From a virus: a stretch of DNA of 29,178 nucleotides. Shown here in pieces: positions 1 to 6,042 of this stretch. The notes beneath the pieces were generated by a model, which had not been told where the DNA came from, searched no databases, and saw only the letters and a list, made by a program, of their open reading frames with translations. The translations under genes were made by a program, and so were the position numbers. Every line of letters begins with the position of its first letter. Positions within the stretch are counted from its first letter, which is position 1. Location: the IMG/VR virus record IMGVR_UViG_3300025889_019797, positions 1 to 29,178 of that record; one strand, given 5' to 3'.

Positions 1-422
1 TTATAAATAGTACTACGTTTGGGATTATCTTTTTTACATTGTGCGATGCGTTCTTTCTTAGTACCTTTAGTATCATTTTCATAATACAACCAAGATTCCC
101 AATAAGAATCATTACTACCTACTTCACCTTTTGGTCCTAAAAATGTAATTGCGATTTGCCATTTCCAAAATACAAATGACCAAATTGGGCACCATTCAAA
201 TCTATAGTCAGTATTACTCCATTTTGTCTTGTATCCCAATCCTACAAAGTCAAAGCCAAACCACTTTGGAACAAATTTCAAATATCCAGGTTTATCAGGA
301 TTTTTAACTGTTCTACGTGGAAAAAAATAAGGAGTACCTATAGCAATCTTACCTACATATACTTTAACTCTTGGCCTTACAAAGGGTGAGTTAAGTATCT
401 TGAGAAATCCGAATTTGTTCAT
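1..422 (-). CDS. Aromatic-rich phage protein of unknown function, 3' end outside window
   Basis: An open minus-strand frame begins at the ATG at 420-422 and runs for 140 codons without a stop to the left edge, so its C-terminus is missing. The product is rich in Trp, Phe and Tyr, with a central stretch reading PKWFGFDFVGLGYKTKW and then a WCPIWSFVFWKW segment. I see no signal peptide or catalytic motif. From memory, similar Trp-rich proteins recur in tailed phages without an assigned role. The first 32 bases of the gene overlap the end of the upstream gene at 391-597, which suggests translational coupling. A weak AAGG lies just before the start. Confidence 0.7.
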   Translation of the reverse strand, partial: MNKFGFLKILNSPFVRPRVKVYVGKIAIGTPYFFPRRTVKNPDKPGYLKFVPKWFGFDFVGLGYKTKWSNTDYRFEWCPIWSFVFWKWQIAITFLGPKGEVGSNDSYWESWLYYENDTKGTKKERIAQCKKDNPKRSTIY

Positions 423-597
423 AACCTTTTTTTATTTGTTCGTAATCATCTATACAAATGGCTACTCTAATACCATCTAAAAAACCAATTACTTCTTTAT
501 TTAGTCTATATTCATATTTAAATTTTGTAATATCTATTTCAACCCATTTTTTATACGGGTCTTTCCCTAAAACACGAAGAAATATCGGGTGTTTCAT
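391..597 (-). CDS. Small hypothetical protein (68 aa)
   Basis: This encodes a 68-aa soluble, charged protein that I do not recognise. It begins MKHPIFLRVLGKDPYKKWVE and contains a predicted beta-rich first half (EIDITKFKYEYRL) followed by a Tyr/Ile/Lys-rich helical end. No metal-binding or membrane segment is visible. It lies between a 27-aa membrane peptide gene (stop at 601) and the gene reading off the left edge, with which it overlaps by 32 bases. It is likely co-transcribed with both. The function cannot be inferred. Confidence 0.6.
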   Translation of the reverse strand: MKHPIFLRVLGKDPYKKWVEIDITKFKYEYRLNKEVIGFLDGIRVAICIDDYEQIKKGYEQIRISQDT

Positions 598-600
598 GGT

Positions 601-684
601 TTAGGCAAAAATAAACGCAACTACACCCATAACAATAAAAGTACCTATTACTAAAACAAGTGTTATTAATTCATCTTTTTTCAT
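601..684 (-). CDS. Very small single-pass membrane protein (27 aa)
   Basis: The ATG at 682-684 opens a 27-codon frame that stops with TAA at 601-603. The peptide has a short charged start (MKKDE) followed by about 20 uninterrupted hydrophobic residues (LITLVLVIGTFIVMGVV and on), so it is one predicted transmembrane helix and little else. The start is preceded by AAAGGAT, one of the few Shine-Dalgarno-like sites here. It sits 3 bases upstream of the 68-aa gene. Small membrane peptides are common in phages (holins, spanins, superinfection exclusion), but nothing here decides which. Confidence 0.55.
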   Translation of the reverse strand: MKKDELITLVLVIGTFIVMGVVAFIFA

Positions 685-723
685 ATCCTTTATTTTTAAT
701 GAATACATATTTTATTTTAAAAA

Positions 724-1193
724 AACGTAGGAGGATTGACGGGTTATTTATTTATTTATTTATTATCCGTTTATTTGTCGTTTTGGTTCTTTTAATACCC
801 CAGATGATACGACTTTATCAATTCTGGAGTCGATGTAACGTTTTGTTTCATCAATTTCCCGATGGAGATCTTCTTCATGTTTGTGATGTTCTCTATCGAT
901 TGATTCAATTTGATTTATTATGGTTTTTTCAACCATTGTGACATCGCGACTACAATTTTCAAATTGTTTCCAAATTTCACGATTTGCATTTTCTATTTCT
1001 TGTCTTAAATCACTTTCAATTTCAGTACATGACTGTGTAAGTGATTCTGTTTTTCTTGTTAGTTGATTAATCTTAACTAAACCTACAACAATAGCAACTA
1101 AAATTAATACTGCTACAATTGTAAGCATACCTAAAACAAATGATGTTATTTCCATGATTTCTAAAATTTAATATGTCAAAGAACTCCTACGTT
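724..1193. repeat. Inverted 10-bp pair AACGTAGGAG flanking the coiled-coil gene
   Basis: AACGTAGGAG is present on the plus strand at 724-733 and on the minus strand at 1184-1193. Both copies are followed within a few bases by TTGAC in the same relative orientation. They bracket the 130-aa membrane coiled-coil gene. This could be a protein-binding site pair, or chance in a short sequence. Confidence 0.3.
763..1155 (-). CDS. Membrane-anchored coiled-coil protein (130 aa)
   Basis: An N-terminal hydrophobic helix (about residues 5-28, rich in Leu, Val and Ile) is followed by a long charged region with heptad-like spacing (about residues 30-112), so the protein is probably anchored in the membrane with a coiled-coil stalk in the cytoplasm or periplasm. 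There are two isolated cysteines and no enzymatic motif. The 3' end runs into a TTTA tetranucleotide stretch at 747-762. The gene is bracketed by an inverted pair of a 10-base sequence (AACGTAGGAG at 724-733, its complement at 1184-1193). It is the first coding gene downstream of the structured RNA and its terminator. Function unknown. Confidence 0.65.
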   Translation of the reverse strand: MEITSFVLGMLTIVAVLILVAIVVGLVKINQLTRKTESLTQSCTEIESDLRQEIENANREIWKQFENCSRDVTMVEKTIINQIESIDREHHKHEEDLHREIDETKRYIDSRIDKVVSSGVLKEPKRQING

Positions 1194-1204
1194 GCCCCTA
1201 ATAT

Positions 1205-1251
1205 AAAAAACCCCTAGCAGTAATCCAAGCGTCCTTAACACTTACTAGGGG
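1205..1251 (-). terminator. Strong hairpin terminator ending the structured RNA
   Basis: On the minus strand CCCCTAG (1251-1245) pairs with CTAGGGG (1217-1211), and inner GTAA/TTAC and AGTG/CGCT pairs can extend the stem. Six T residues follow (1210-1205). This is a textbook intrinsic terminator for minus-strand transcription. It separates the tRNA/RNA unit from the coiled-coil gene. Confidence 0.75.
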
Positions 1252-1552
1252 GTGTTACTAGTTATAGGGTTGAGCAGTTATGACTCGTCAGTCAGGTGCT
1301 GCAGCAGGTCCCATTTCCCAATAACTCTATGACCAATAAGCAGTTCTAATGGAGTGACTACTGGTACTTTATAACTCTGAAAAATATATTTTCAGAGGGA
1401 CCATGGGTATTATCCATGGTAGGGTTATTAATAAATATGGGTGGCGAAGAGTTTGCAGTTCTTCATTTCTACTTCTGAATATGCTGATCAAGTCGACTTC
1501 ACAGCAGGAATTTCATTTTCGTCTATTACCACCCATCTACCTTGACAGGGTG
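1205..1552 (-). ncRNA. Candidate structured noncoding RNA directly after tRNA-Leu
   Basis: No credible protein is encoded between the tRNA and position 1205. The stretch is clearly GC-richer than the genes around it: 31 of 60 bases are G or C at 1261-1320. On the minus strand it forms many perfect stems. An 8-bp closing stem pairs 1529-1536 with 1437-1444 and encloses a 5-bp hairpin (1446-1450 with 1460-1464). Outside it lie a 7-bp hairpin (1400-1406/1414-1420), a 9-bp hairpin (1375-1383/1389-1397), an 8-of-9 stem (1317-1325/1261-1269) enclosing a 5-bp hairpin (1281-1285/1290-1294), and a T-tailed terminator at the end. I recognise none of tmRNA, RNase P RNA, 6S RNA or group I intron. Co-transcription with the tRNA is an inference from the absence of a terminator between them. 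Confidence 0.6.
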
Positions 1553-1637
1553 TACTTGGGGCGGGAATCGAACCCGCACGGGCCTAATGCCCACAGGATT
1601 TTAAGTCCGGCGTGTCTACCTATTCCACCACCCAAGC
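1553..1637 (-). tRNA. tRNA-Leu (anticodon UAA)
   Basis: The 7-bp acceptor stem pairs 1637-1631 (GCTTGGG) with 1560-1554 (CCCAAGT), with one G-T pair at the end and discriminator A at 1553. The anticodon loop reads CTTAAAA, giving anticodon TAA. The T arm contains GGTTCGAATCC, and there is a long class II variable arm as expected for leucine. The 3' CCA is not encoded (CAC follows), so it must be added by the host enzyme. By eye TTA is the main leucine codon in this AT-rich window, so the tRNA fits the phage's own codon use. It is followed directly by the structured RNA. Confidence 0.95.
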
Positions 1638-1642
1638 AATTA

Positions 1643-1732
1643 TTAATATTTTCTTTTTTTAGTAGTAGAAATTAACCAACTTAACCATTCTTTAAATTGA
1701 TTAGCATTCTGTCTTGGACTATTCTTGCTCAT
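1643..1732 (-). CDS. Very small basic hypothetical protein (29 aa)
   Basis: The ATG at 1730-1732 opens 29 codons ending with TAA at 1643-1645. The peptide starts MSKNSPRQNANQFKEWLSWL and ends in a Lys/Arg-rich tail. The central part could form an amphipathic helix with two tryptophans. The start overlaps the end of the 51-aa gene upstream by 14 bases, a spacing typical of this genome, and the tRNA begins 5 bases downstream. It is accepted on position and composition only, and could be a chance frame. Confidence 0.4.
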   Translation of the reverse strand: MSKNSPRQNANQFKEWLSWLISTTKKRKY

Positions 1733-1874
1733 AATCATCTTCATTTATAACTTCAATATCATCAAAAGTAGTATCAGGATCACATTCTATATTTTCAGGC
1801 ATTATTATAGTTTTATTAGGAAATCTAATAATCGCCACTGGTAGGTATAGATGTTTTTTAACCTTATATTTCAT
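1719..1874 (-). CDS. Small acidic hypothetical protein (51 aa)
   Basis: The ATG at 1872-1874 is preceded by an A-rich leader (AAAATAAAAA), matching other starts in the window, and the frame ends with TAG at 1719-1721. The first half is basic and hydrophobic (MKYKVKKHLYLPVAIIRFPN) and the C-terminal half is strongly acidic (repeated Asp and Glu). No known motif is visible. It lies 41 bases downstream of the 101-aa gene and overlaps the 29-aa frame by 14 bases. Confidence 0.6.
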   Translation of the reverse strand: MKYKVKKHLYLPVAIIRFPNKTIIMPENIECDPDTTFDDIEVINEDDYEQE

Positions 1875-1915
1875 TTTTTATTTTAAATATAAGAAAAAAG
1901 ATTTAAATAATATAA

Positions 1916-2221
1916 TCATTTTTTCTTTTCTTCTAAAAACTTTATTGCTTTAACAATCTCACCACATTGTTCATATAACTCATTTTCTTCAAATATAGAT
2001 AAATTATTTTTTAATGTAGTTATAAACTCAGTACGATCAATAGTTATATCATAAATAGTTTGTTCTTGTTCTACTAAAACAGATAATGCATGTAAATGCC
2101 TTTTTCTACCGTTTAAATTTTTTAAAATTGTTTCAACTAAAGCAGTTGAAATTCTTAAATCACGATTTGAAACCAACTCTTCAAATTCATTGCTATCAAA
2201 CACATTTATTTCAGTCGCCAT
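1916..2221 (-). CDS. Hypothetical helical protein (101 aa)
   Basis: A 101-aa, charged, mostly helical protein that starts MATEINVFDSNEFEEL and ends in a Lys-rich tail. It has no cysteines in metal-binding spacing, no membrane helix and no signal peptide. The start overlaps none of its neighbours: the upstream 51-aa gene stops at 2223, leaving 1 base. It is part of a run of small minus-strand genes in the left part of the window. I do not recognise a family. Confidence 0.65.
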   Translation of the reverse strand: MATEINVFDSNEFEELVSNRDLRISTALVETILKNLNGRKRHLHALSVLVEQEQTIYDITIDRTEFITTLKNNLSIFEENELYEQCGEIVKAIKFLEEKKK

Positions 2222-2222
2222 A

Positions 2223-2378
2223 TCAAAATAAATTTAAAAAGTCAGTATTAATTTGTTTTCCCTTTAGCTTACTAAGTTTTTCCTCATTCTCCAACATTTT
2301 TGTAGCTAATTTTTCAAGATGTTTCTCCTTTTGTTTATCATAATCTTTAACTACTTTATTATGTTTTTTCTTCTTCAT
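2223..2378 (-). CDS. Small Lys-rich coiled-coil protein (51 aa)
   Basis: The ATG at 2376-2378 gives a 51-aa frame ending with TGA at 2223-2225. The product is very basic at the N-terminus (MKKKKHNK) and then continues as a Lys/Glu/Leu-rich helix with heptad-like spacing over about residues 8-42. It fits exactly between the HNH-like gene (stop at 2393) and the 101-aa gene (start at 2221). No function can be assigned. Confidence 0.6.
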   Translation of the reverse strand: MKKKKHNKVVKDYDKQKEKHLEKLATKMLENEEKLSKLKGKQINTDFLNLF

Positions 2379-2392
2379 CTCATTTATAAATA

Positions 2393-3046
2393 TTATTTTT
2401 TCCTTGAAACTAAAGAATAAGGATCGTCATCTACTTTTTTATCCCATAAACCTAATTCATCTAATCTTTTCTTTTGATAATCATCTAATTGAAAATCAAC
2501 TGCTTCACTTGTTTTATAAACTGTCTGATGTCCTTCTAACGACTCAATGTCTTTATCATTAAATACGTTTCCTAACCGTAAAAAATAACAGTTATAACAA
2601 GATAATTGACAGTTACCATCTCTATAATTATGTTTATTAGTATCTTTAAAAAACATAATCAAAGGTGTTTTCCCATCTAATTCTCTTCTTTCATCAAACC
2701 CACACCAATAACATTGTTCAATTAAATAACCACCCTCAATTAATTTTATCTTTAATTTTTCAGGTGTAAATGAAGATGCATCTGCCCTACCATTAACTAT
2801 ATCTTCTATAGCAGGCATTTTTCTCCCAAACGGAGTGTGACTCATAAATTTTGGAATTCCTTTACCACTTTGATTTTTATGTAAATCAAATAAAGATAAA
2901 CCTGTTTCTTCATCTTTATAAGCCTTCATAAACGGCTTTAAATGCTGGTATGAACAATTTAAATAACGAGCTGCTGCTTTAATTGAACGAGTCTGTTTCA
3001 TGGCTCTTAAAACATCCTCTTTTGATATTGGTTTTGGTTTTGCCAT
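2393..3046 (-). CDS. HNH-fold zinc protein with degenerate catalytic site (217 aa)
   Basis: The first 45 residues look like a helix-turn-helix (SIKAAARYLNCSYQHLKPFMKAY), as in resolvase or homeodomain-like DNA-binding domains. The second half has the layout of a zinc-containing HNH domain: CxxC at 112/115, a DGKTPL strand, then CxxC at 150/153 with CQLSCYNC. In active HNH nucleases the strand after PL carries one or two catalytic histidines and the last motif ends in NCH. Here these positions read MFF and NCY. It therefore keeps the zinc fold but probably not the nuclease chemistry. It is more likely a DNA-binding regulator or an inactive homing-type protein. The start is 1 base after the stop of the zinc-finger gene upstream. 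Confidence 0.65.
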   Translation of the reverse strand: MAKPKPISKEDVLRAMKQTRSIKAAARYLNCSYQHLKPFMKAYKDEETGLSLFDLHKNQSGKGIPKFMSHTPFGRKMPAIEDIVNGRADASSFTPEKLKIKLIEGGYLIEQCYWCGFDERRELDGKTPLIMFFKDTNKHNYRDGNCQLSCYNCYFLRLGNVFNDKDIESLEGHQTVYKTSEAVDFQLDDYQKKRLDELGLWDKKVDDDPYSLVSRKK

Positions 3047-3047
3047 G

Positions 3048-3395
3048 TTATAAATCTTCTAATCCATCTAACAATGTATTATCCCAGTCTTTTAAATCAT
3101 CTTCATCTTCCTCCTCTACAATAACCTCTCCATCTTCATCTTCATCATCTATTTCTTTAGGCTCTAATAATTCTTTCTCAGTGTAATTCTTTTTAATTTC
3201 AAACACTTCAAATTCATCAGGATCCATTATTACCATATCATTCCAAGTATGGTCTTTTTCTCCTAACATAACAGATACTCCTCTTTTAGCTCCTACAGTT
3301 GAGCAATTAACACAAGTCATAGTATTAGGAAGAGCTTTAATTCTCAATGGGTGGATTATCTCTTGACATTTAATACATTTTCTATCTTCCATCAT
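3048..3395 (-). CDS. DksA/TraR-type zinc-finger protein with acidic tail (115 aa)
   Basis: The N-terminus has the C4 zinc finger of the DksA/TraR family: C7xxC10, then IxxxRxxALPxxxxC28xxC31. This short motif is known to bind zinc and, in DksA and TraR, to help placement in the RNA polymerase secondary channel. The long coiled-coil of DksA is missing. Instead, the C-terminal 45 residues are dominated by Asp and Glu. It may act as a small transcription factor, but with only the finger conserved this is a family-level guess. It overlaps the upstream gene by 14 bases. Confidence 0.65.
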   Translation of the reverse strand: MMEDRKCIKCQEIIHPLRIKALPNTMTCVNCSTVGAKRGVSVMLGEKDHTWNDMVIMDPDEFEVFEIKKNYTEKELLEPKEIDDEDEDGEVIVEEEDEDDLKDWDNTLLDGLEDL

Positions 3396-3768
3396 ATTGT
3401 TTTATAAATTTGTATAATTGTAAAGGAGTGTTAATGATGTGTTTTTTGTTATTTTCATCTAATAATGGATAAACTTCTCCTTCTGGTGATAAACTTTCAA
3501 ACACCCACCAAAAAATAATGTTTCGTTGAAGTGGATTATATATTTTATCTAATAATGTTCTTATAATTTGGATGTACATATCATCATAAACTGAAAGGTT
3601 AATCCCTGAGTTTAAAGCATTTTTAGAGTAAGCATCTAGGGTGCAAAGATTAGTTACTAAATCTATAAAGTATTTTTCTTCTTTTTTCTTTATTGATTTT
3701 TCACTTTCTTTTATTTTAACGTTTTGACCTGCTAGGTCGACTATTGTTTTTATTTTGCTCTCGTTCAT
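3382..3768 (-). CDS. Hypothetical helical protein (128 aa)
   Basis: A 128-aa protein I do not recognise. It has a Lys/Glu-rich N-terminal helix (about residues 18-32), then a mixed segment with a Trp-containing hydrophobic helix (NIIFWWVFESL, about residues 84-94). There is no membrane helix long enough to span and no catalytic motif. The start lies 53 bases inside the upstream gene. No later in-frame methionine occurs until about residue 64, so I keep this start. It is co-directional and coupled with the DksA-like gene. Confidence 0.6.
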   Translation of the reverse strand: MNESKIKTIVDLAGQNVKIKESEKSIKKKEEKYFIDLVTNLCTLDAYSKNALNSGINLSVYDDMYIQIIRTLLDKIYNPLQRNIIFWWVFESLSPEGEVYPLLDENNKKHIINTPLQLYKFIKQYDGR

Positions 3769-3922
3769 ATTCTTTTACTTCAAAAACATTTAAAAAGTCT
3801 TCTTTAGACATTTCTTTATAATGAGATGCTAATAATATAGCATCCTCTAAATTGATTGCTTCAAGTTTACCATATGGTTCTTGTTTAGGATCAATTTTAC
3901 TATAGTAAATAAATAGTTTCAT
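3716..3922 (-). CDS. Small hypothetical protein (68 aa)
   Basis: A 68-aa protein starting MKLFIYYSKIDPKQEPYGKL. The first part has beta-strand character, followed by a helix and a very basic, Ser/Arg/Asn-rich C-terminal tail. The tail overlaps the start of the 128-aa gene by 53 bases, so its composition may be constrained by that overlap. It begins 6 bases after the sugar operon's last glycosyltransferase gene and is probably read through from it. Function unknown. Confidence 0.55.
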   Translation of the reverse strand: MKLFIYYSKIDPKQEPYGKLEAINLEDAILLASHYKEMSKEDFLNVFEVKEYEREQNKNNSRPSRSKR

Positions 3923-3928
3923 TTGATG

Positions 3929-5251
3929 TTATTTAAATATATACGTATCCATTTTTGGGACGAGATATTGGGAAGCATTTTTATGCTTAACATTTATATC
4001 TTCAAGTTTATTTATAATTACATCAAAATTAAAAAGATTATATTTTCCTTGATAACTTTCTGTTTCATATAATTGTCCTAATACTTCATTGACATTCATA
4101 ATAAAACCTTGTACTTCTTGATTATTTATATTTTTTAATAAATTATACATTGTAGTTGAAATTACAACATCATTAGATGATATAGTTTCAAGATTATTTG
4201 CATAAATTATTCTTTCACCAAATTCAACAGGATTAAATCCATCAATAATTTCATACCAATGTTGAGTAGTGTAATTCCATCTTTTATTAGCGTAATAATA
4301 AGTATCAAATAATGTTTGATTATATAATTCTAGAACTACATCAGCATCATTTATATAAATTTTATTAAAATATGGTTCTACAAATTTTAAAATATTTAAA
4401 TCTACTCCGGTGTCAATATCAATGTATAATGAAGTATTAAATTTAATTTTATAATCATGTCCAAAATAACCCCATTTACGAATAAATCGTTTTAATTCTT
4501 CTTGATCTGCTTTTGATTGAAGTATATTTTTCTTATCAGCAGAATCAGTTTGTTTAAACCAATCATTTCCTCTACTTGAAACACACGTAAAATGATATAC
4601 ACAAGCATTCCATGATTGAATAGTATTTAAACCACATGCTTTCATTCTAATAATCATATCAGAATCTTCTCTTGAACATCTAAATTGAGTATCAAATCCA
4701 CCTAAAACTTCAAACCATGTATTTTTATAAACAGCAAATGGAGCAAAATGACCATCCATATTAGGTCTGTTTTCTTTTTGTAATTCATTTACAAATTTAT
4801 CAAATTCATCGAATTTGAATTCATCTGGTGTTATACCAAAATCTTTTACAATTTTTTCAGGTGAACCTGGATGTAATGGGGGTTCAATTCGAGCACAAGA
4901 TAAAACTGTATTTTTATCTATATTTTTAGAAATATGTTTATCTAAATCTTTTCCAGCCACCATATCAGATTGTAAGTAACACACGATAGGGTTTGAAGCG
5001 TGATGGAACATAATAGAAACATTTCGTTGACTACCTATAGGAAATTCTGTTTCATTCCTATGAATTTTTAAATTAGGAAATGTTGGTTGTAATTCAAGTA
5101 AATGTTCATAAGTATTTTGATTATCTGAATCGATAAAGATTAATATTTCATGATTTTCTAATTGGGTGTTCTTTTTTAAAGAATTTAATAATAATGTAGT
5201 GTAATCTTTTTCATTTTTAGCAGATGCTATACAAAATGTTATATTTTTCAT
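3929..5251 (-). CDS. Family 2-type glycosyltransferase with C-terminal extension (440 aa)
   Basis: Residues 1-230 form a GT-A nucleotide-sugar transferase domain. It opens with the strand ITFCIASAKNE, has a DSD at 41-43 and a QSDM at 94-97 (metal/sugar-nucleotide site), GGFD at 184-187, and the catalytic-base region RCSREDSDM with Glu-Asp at 195-196. It should transfer a sugar from an NDP donor to a growing glycan in the cytoplasm. The last 210 residues have no motif I recognise and could bind the acceptor. It is the last sugar gene of the operon, overlapping the epimerase gene by 4 bases (ATGA). Donor and linkage cannot be told from sequence. Confidence 0.8.
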   Translation of the reverse strand: MKNITFCIASAKNEKDYTTLLLNSLKKNTQLENHEILIFIDSDNQNTYEHLLELQPTFPNLKIHRNETEFPIGSQRNVSIMFHHASNPIVCYLQSDMVAGKDLDKHISKNIDKNTVLSCARIEPPLHPGSPEKIVKDFGITPDEFKFDEFDKFVNELQKENRPNMDGHFAPFAVYKNTWFEVLGGFDTQFRCSREDSDMIIRMKACGLNTIQSWNACVYHFTCVSSRGNDWFKQTDSADKKNILQSKADQEELKRFIRKWGYFGHDYKIKFNTSLYIDIDTGVDLNILKFVEPYFNKIYINDADVVLELYNQTLFDTYYYANKRWNYTTQHWYEIIDGFNPVEFGERIIYANNLETISSNDVVISTTMYNLLKNINNQEVQGFIMNVNEVLGQLYETESYQGKYNLFNFDVIINKLEDINVKHKNASQYLVPKMDTYIFK

Positions 5252-6042
5252 TTTTGTTGTTTTAATATGTTATAAACTTCTTTTATTCCTTGTTCTAATC
5301 CAATTAAATGGAAAGGTTTTATTAAATGGTTCCCACAATAATCATCACCTTTTTCTTTATCATCTATTATTATATCAACTTTATGATCATCTAAAGAATT
5401 AATAATTTCAGCTATTTGGTTAAGGGTGTATTTTTTTAAATAACTACAATTTATGCTTCGAATAGGAAATTCTTGTTCACGTTGATTAAGTAACCATTCA
5501 ATTAAGGAAACTAAATCTTTTATATAAAAGAAATCCATTTTTTTATCTTGATGGATTTCTATATTTTCTTTATTAATATATCTTATAATATTACTTTTAA
5601 TAAATCTTCGATCTAATTCATTTTCATCAAATACAGCATATATCTTGACATTTATTGATTTTGGATCATTAGCCATTAATTGATTAATAATATGTTTACT
5701 AAATCCATAAGGTGTATTTGCTTTATCTTCTGCCCCTGAGCCGAAATGAATAAATTTATCAAATTTATCTCTACAGCGCATTAAATTATCATACATTAAA
5801 AGATTTGTTAATACAACATCTGGACCTTCAAGTGGGTTAAGTCTATTACCTCCTTTTACAGCAGTATGGATCACAACATCAAAATATTTATTTGAAAAGT
5901 AATGTTCAACAACTTCACGATGAGTAAGATCAAGATCAGCTCTAGATATTAAAGTTATATCATATTTAGAATATAAATAAGAATGAAGGCTTTTAGCAAT
6001 ATAACCACCTCCTCCTGTGATTAATATTTTTAATCTATCCAT
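5248..6042 (-). CDS. NAD-dependent epimerase/dehydratase, extended SDR (264 aa)
   Basis: A Rossmann fold opens the protein with ILITGGGGYIAKSL (GxxGxxA/G variant). The catalytic pair is Y112-xxx-K116 in PYGFSKH, preceded by HFGSGAE, so the usual Ser/Thr lies near residue 102. At 264 residues it is short for an NDP-sugar epimerase (often 300-350). It likely reduces, epimerises or dehydrates a sugar nucleotide or sugar acid made by the neighbouring TPP enzyme, whose gene overlaps its start by 13 bases. The exact reaction is not deducible. Confidence 0.8.
   Translation of the reverse strand: MDRLKILITGGGGYIAKSLHSYLYSKYDITLISRADLDLTHREVVEHYFSNKYFDVVIHTAVKGGNRLNPLEGPDVVLTNLLMYDNLMRCRDKFDKFIHFGSGAEDKANTPYGFSKHIINQLMANDPKSINVKIYAVFDENELDRRFIKSNIIRYINKENIEIHQDKKMDFFYIKDLVSLIEWLLNQREQEFPIRSINCSYLKKYTLNQIAEIINSLDDHKVDIIIDDKEKGDDYCGNHLIKPFHLIGLEQGIKEVYNILKQQK

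Noticed and set aside
747-762. TTTA tetranucleotide run (about four copies)
   Set aside because: Short low-complexity stretch in AT-rich DNA at a gene end. No sign of a functional repeat.
660-941. Plus-strand frame of hydrophobic residues
   Set aside because: Antisense to the coiled-coil gene and the small membrane peptide. The hydrophobicity comes from AT-rich repeats (TTTA).
1282-1292. CTGACGAGTC on the minus strand, matching the hammerhead ribozyme core CUGANGA
   Set aside because: A GACGAAA exists near 1520, but no stem I or stem III can be drawn with a cleavage-site UH in the right place. A 7-base core is expected by chance.
1205-1552. tmRNA, RNase P RNA or group I intron as identity of the structured RNA
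   Set aside because: There is no tRNA-like T arm at the ends, no RNase P conserved blocks and no intron core sequences. The adjacent tRNA is uninterrupted.
1403-1675. 90-codon plus-strand frame across the tRNA
   Set aside because: It is antisense to the tRNA and the structured RNA. The translated GRESNPHGP segment is the usual artefact of reading a tRNA backwards.
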